From NCBI GenBank assembly GCA_964035575.1, contig OZ037925.1, positions 806,001 to 870,000 on the forward strand: 64,000 nucleotides of DNA. The letters run 5' to 3'. This stretch comes from Rhynchopus sp. YZ270_cl-10 (Eukaryota; Euglenozoa; Diplonemea; Diplonemida; Diplonemidae). Under the pieces are notes generated by a model. It did not search any database, had not been told where the DNA came from, and was given only the letters and a program-made list of their open reading frames with translations. Made by a program: the position numbers and the translations under genes. Of this stretch, positions 62,480-64,000 are shown piece by piece (position 1 is the first letter of the stretch; every line of letters starts with the position of its first letter).

Positions 62480-64000
62480 ATGGGCAATGTTGGGTCGTTG
62501 GGGAAATTGAATAAGAAAGGGCAGGTAGCGCCGGCAGGTGTTCCGCAGACAGCGGCAAATGGTCCGGTTCTTCGAGGACCAGGGGGGCCTCCTGGACATG
62601 CTGCGGCCCCGGTGATTGGGAAGAGATATCCCACCTATTTTTATACAACTTTGCTGGCGTCGTTCCCGATGAGCTGTTTGCTGTTTTTTATTGCGACGCC
62701 GTTTTTGCTATCTTGTTATTCTATGTTTACCTTGGAGACAAACAACCTCGATGTGACACTAGCCTCATTCGAAATCTCCGACCACTCCACAGTACAAAAC
62801 CGTGACGTCACAATGTCCGCCGTCAAAGACTGGAAACGCGCGCTGGATGCCTACGATTTTCAGTCAACCACAGAACAGTTTGGGCAAAGCATTGATCTCG
62901 GCGCTCTAACAGACGATTTTGACATAAAAGAACCACCAATCGGAAGCATCCCATGGAAACGGCTTTATATTCAATACAAAGTAGATTTAGAGCAAATATT
63001 TGAAATCTCAGATTGCAACGTAAAGGACAACAATCCCTTTGCCTCCATCAAAGAAGCACACAACCTTCTAACCAAAACCGACTACATCCAATTCATGCAT
63101 GAACTCGAAGACACTTTGCAGGAATTGCCATTCTGGGGGGACGTTTGCTTCCGGTCTTTAGACAAAGCTGGAAACCGGAAATTCAGTGCGCAAGCTTACA
63201 AAGAGAAGCTCAATAAAAACGGTGACGACTACAAAATGGGGTGCGTACCGTTCACTTCGTTCAAACAGTACTATTTCCCTGGTGGGGTCGAGATGGAAGA
63301 GTACAATGATGCTGGGGAGTCACGACTGTTTTTCACATTTGACACAACGGATGACAAATTGAATTCCAAAATCCGCGACACCATGCAAAGACCTGCAAGC
63401 GATGTGCTGACCACATTCTATCAGAACCCTAGCTGGCAGTGGTTTGGCGATGCGCTGCACACCCAAGACTCGAAGCAATCTCTTGTCCTCCGGACGCAAA
63501 TCACGATAGGCAGGCCTCTCGAAAACATCGTCTCACAAGAGGCCGCGGAGCAGTTGGTGGACGGATATCTCTCCAACTTCATCAAGGTGATGGACACGGT
63601 TGTTGCGGTGACCAAAACTGCGCAGGGCGCTGAAGGGCTGTCACAGCTTGGGATTACTAGGTTTCCTAGAGGGTTGAGCATTTCTTATGGGGGGGACGGC
63701 TTGGTGGAGTCGCAACTCCGTGAAGCGAAGGAGAGGGATTGGTGGTTCGTGTTCGCAGGGGTGTGTGTCGTGCTGTTTGTGATTGGAGGGTATACGCACT
63801 CCTTCTTCATTGCGACGATGTCGGTGGGGCAGCTGGCGTTGACTTATTTCACTGCAACGTTCATTCACTTCTACGCGAGGGACGAAGACATGTCGTTGCT
63901 GACATTGTTGTCGTTTTACATCATGTTAACCATGTCGACTGATGGGGTGATGATTTCGTTTAACACCTTCAGACAGTCGGCCTTCATGGAGACCAGTGGT
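62480..64000 (+). CDS. Dispatched/Patched-like RND-family membrane protein (5' part)
   Basis: The frame is open from ATG 62480 to the window end (507 codons, no stop), so the gene continues beyond. A Gly/Pro-rich cytoplasmic N-terminus precedes the first membrane helix (residues about 52-82, TTLLASFPMSCLLFFIATPF). A lumenal/extracellular domain of about 330 residues follows. From residue about 420 there are hydrophobic helices (WWFVFAGVCVVLFVIGGYTH, then SLLTLLSFYIMLTMSTDGVM) with the pattern of a sterol-sensing domain, and FNTFRQS after it as in Dispatched. Where Dispatched has a GxxDD motif this protein has TDG. The start MGNVGSLGK fits the N-myristoylation consensus (Gly2, Ser6). Family likely, precise substrate unknown. 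Confidence 0.75.
   Translation, partial: MGNVGSLGKLNKKGQVAPAGVPQTAANGPVLRGPGGPPGHAAAPVIGKRYPTYFYTTLLASFPMSCLLFFIATPFLLSCYSMFTLETNNLDVTLASFEISDHSTVQNRDVTMSAVKDWKRALDAYDFQSTTEQFGQSIDLGALTDDFDIKEPPIGSIPWKRLYIQYKVDLEQIFEISDCNVKDNNPFASIKEAHNLLTKTDYIQFMHELEDTLQELPFWGDVCFRSLDKAGNRKFSAQAYKEKLNKNGDDYKMGCVPFTSFKQYYFPGGVEMEEYNDAGESRLFFTFDTTDDKLNSKIRDTMQRPASDVLTTFYQNPSWQWFGDALHTQDSKQSLVLRTQITIGRPLENIVSQEAAEQLVDGYLSNFIKVMDTVVAVTKTAQGAEGLSQLGITRFPRGLSISYGGDGLVESQLREAKERDWWFVFAGVCVVLFVIGGYTHSFFIATMSVGQLALTYFTATFIHFYARDEDMSLLTLLSFYIMLTMSTDGVMISFNTFRQSAFMETSG

Overview
This 64-kb window comes from a eukaryotic nuclear genome, most likely a free-living protist. The protein families are eukaryotic: N-myristoyltransferase, the Clp1 mRNA 3'-end factor, FKBP12, a Dispatched-like membrane protein, and a giant von Willebrand A/EGF-like surface protein. 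Three genes are interrupted by GT-AG introns and a fourth probably is. Coding sequence is GC-rich, while spacers are full of A, T, C and G runs. Every confidently modelled gene lies on the + strand across the whole window, and each usually follows a pyrimidine tract with a nearby AG. That is what unidirectional, trans-spliced gene arrays look like, so a euglenozoan such as a diplonemid is the best guess, but no spliced-leader gene was seen and the assignment is tentative.

Layout. 0-8 kb: a mitochondrial-type TPR protein, an ankyrin-repeat protein and a membrane protein with a degenerate nucleotide-cyclase domain. 8-18 kb: gene-poor, mobile-element-rich DNA with a 2.35-kb inverted-terminal-repeat element, a composite miniature element, a 144-bp palindrome and a 1.18-kb palindrome. 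18-25 kb: CLP1 in five exons (two introns swollen by mobile elements) and a small zinc-ribbon protein. 25.7-28.3 kb: N-myristoyltransferase in five exons. 29-36 kb: an acidic orphan protein, an alanine-rich helical protein and a mucin-like membrane protein, with a TTAA-flanked element between the first two. 36-40 kb: another inverted-repeat element and small elements. 40-56 kb: one gene of 5,236 codons (signal peptide, four vWA domains, about 40 EGF-like modules, mucin-like repeats, membrane anchor) made by a single 69-nt intron. 56-64 kb: spacer with a 258-bp minisatellite, FKBP12, a small four-helix membrane protein and the start of a Dispatched-like gene that runs off the window.

Themes. 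(1) Cell surface: the giant vWA/EGF protein and the 510-residue mucin-like protein share the same 44-residue repeat, membrane anchor and cytoplasmic tail motif. (2) Housekeeping genes carry introns loaded with repeats. (3) At least seven families of short (40-190 bp) interspersed repeats recur in spacers and introns; five of the six asymmetric families have all detected copies in the direction of transcription, and in an NMT intron one supplies the pyrimidine tract at the 3' splice site. (4) Two 2-kb elements share an internal core but have unrelated terminal repeats. No retroviral, LTR or reverse-transcriptase gene, CRISPR array or rRNA gene was recognised.
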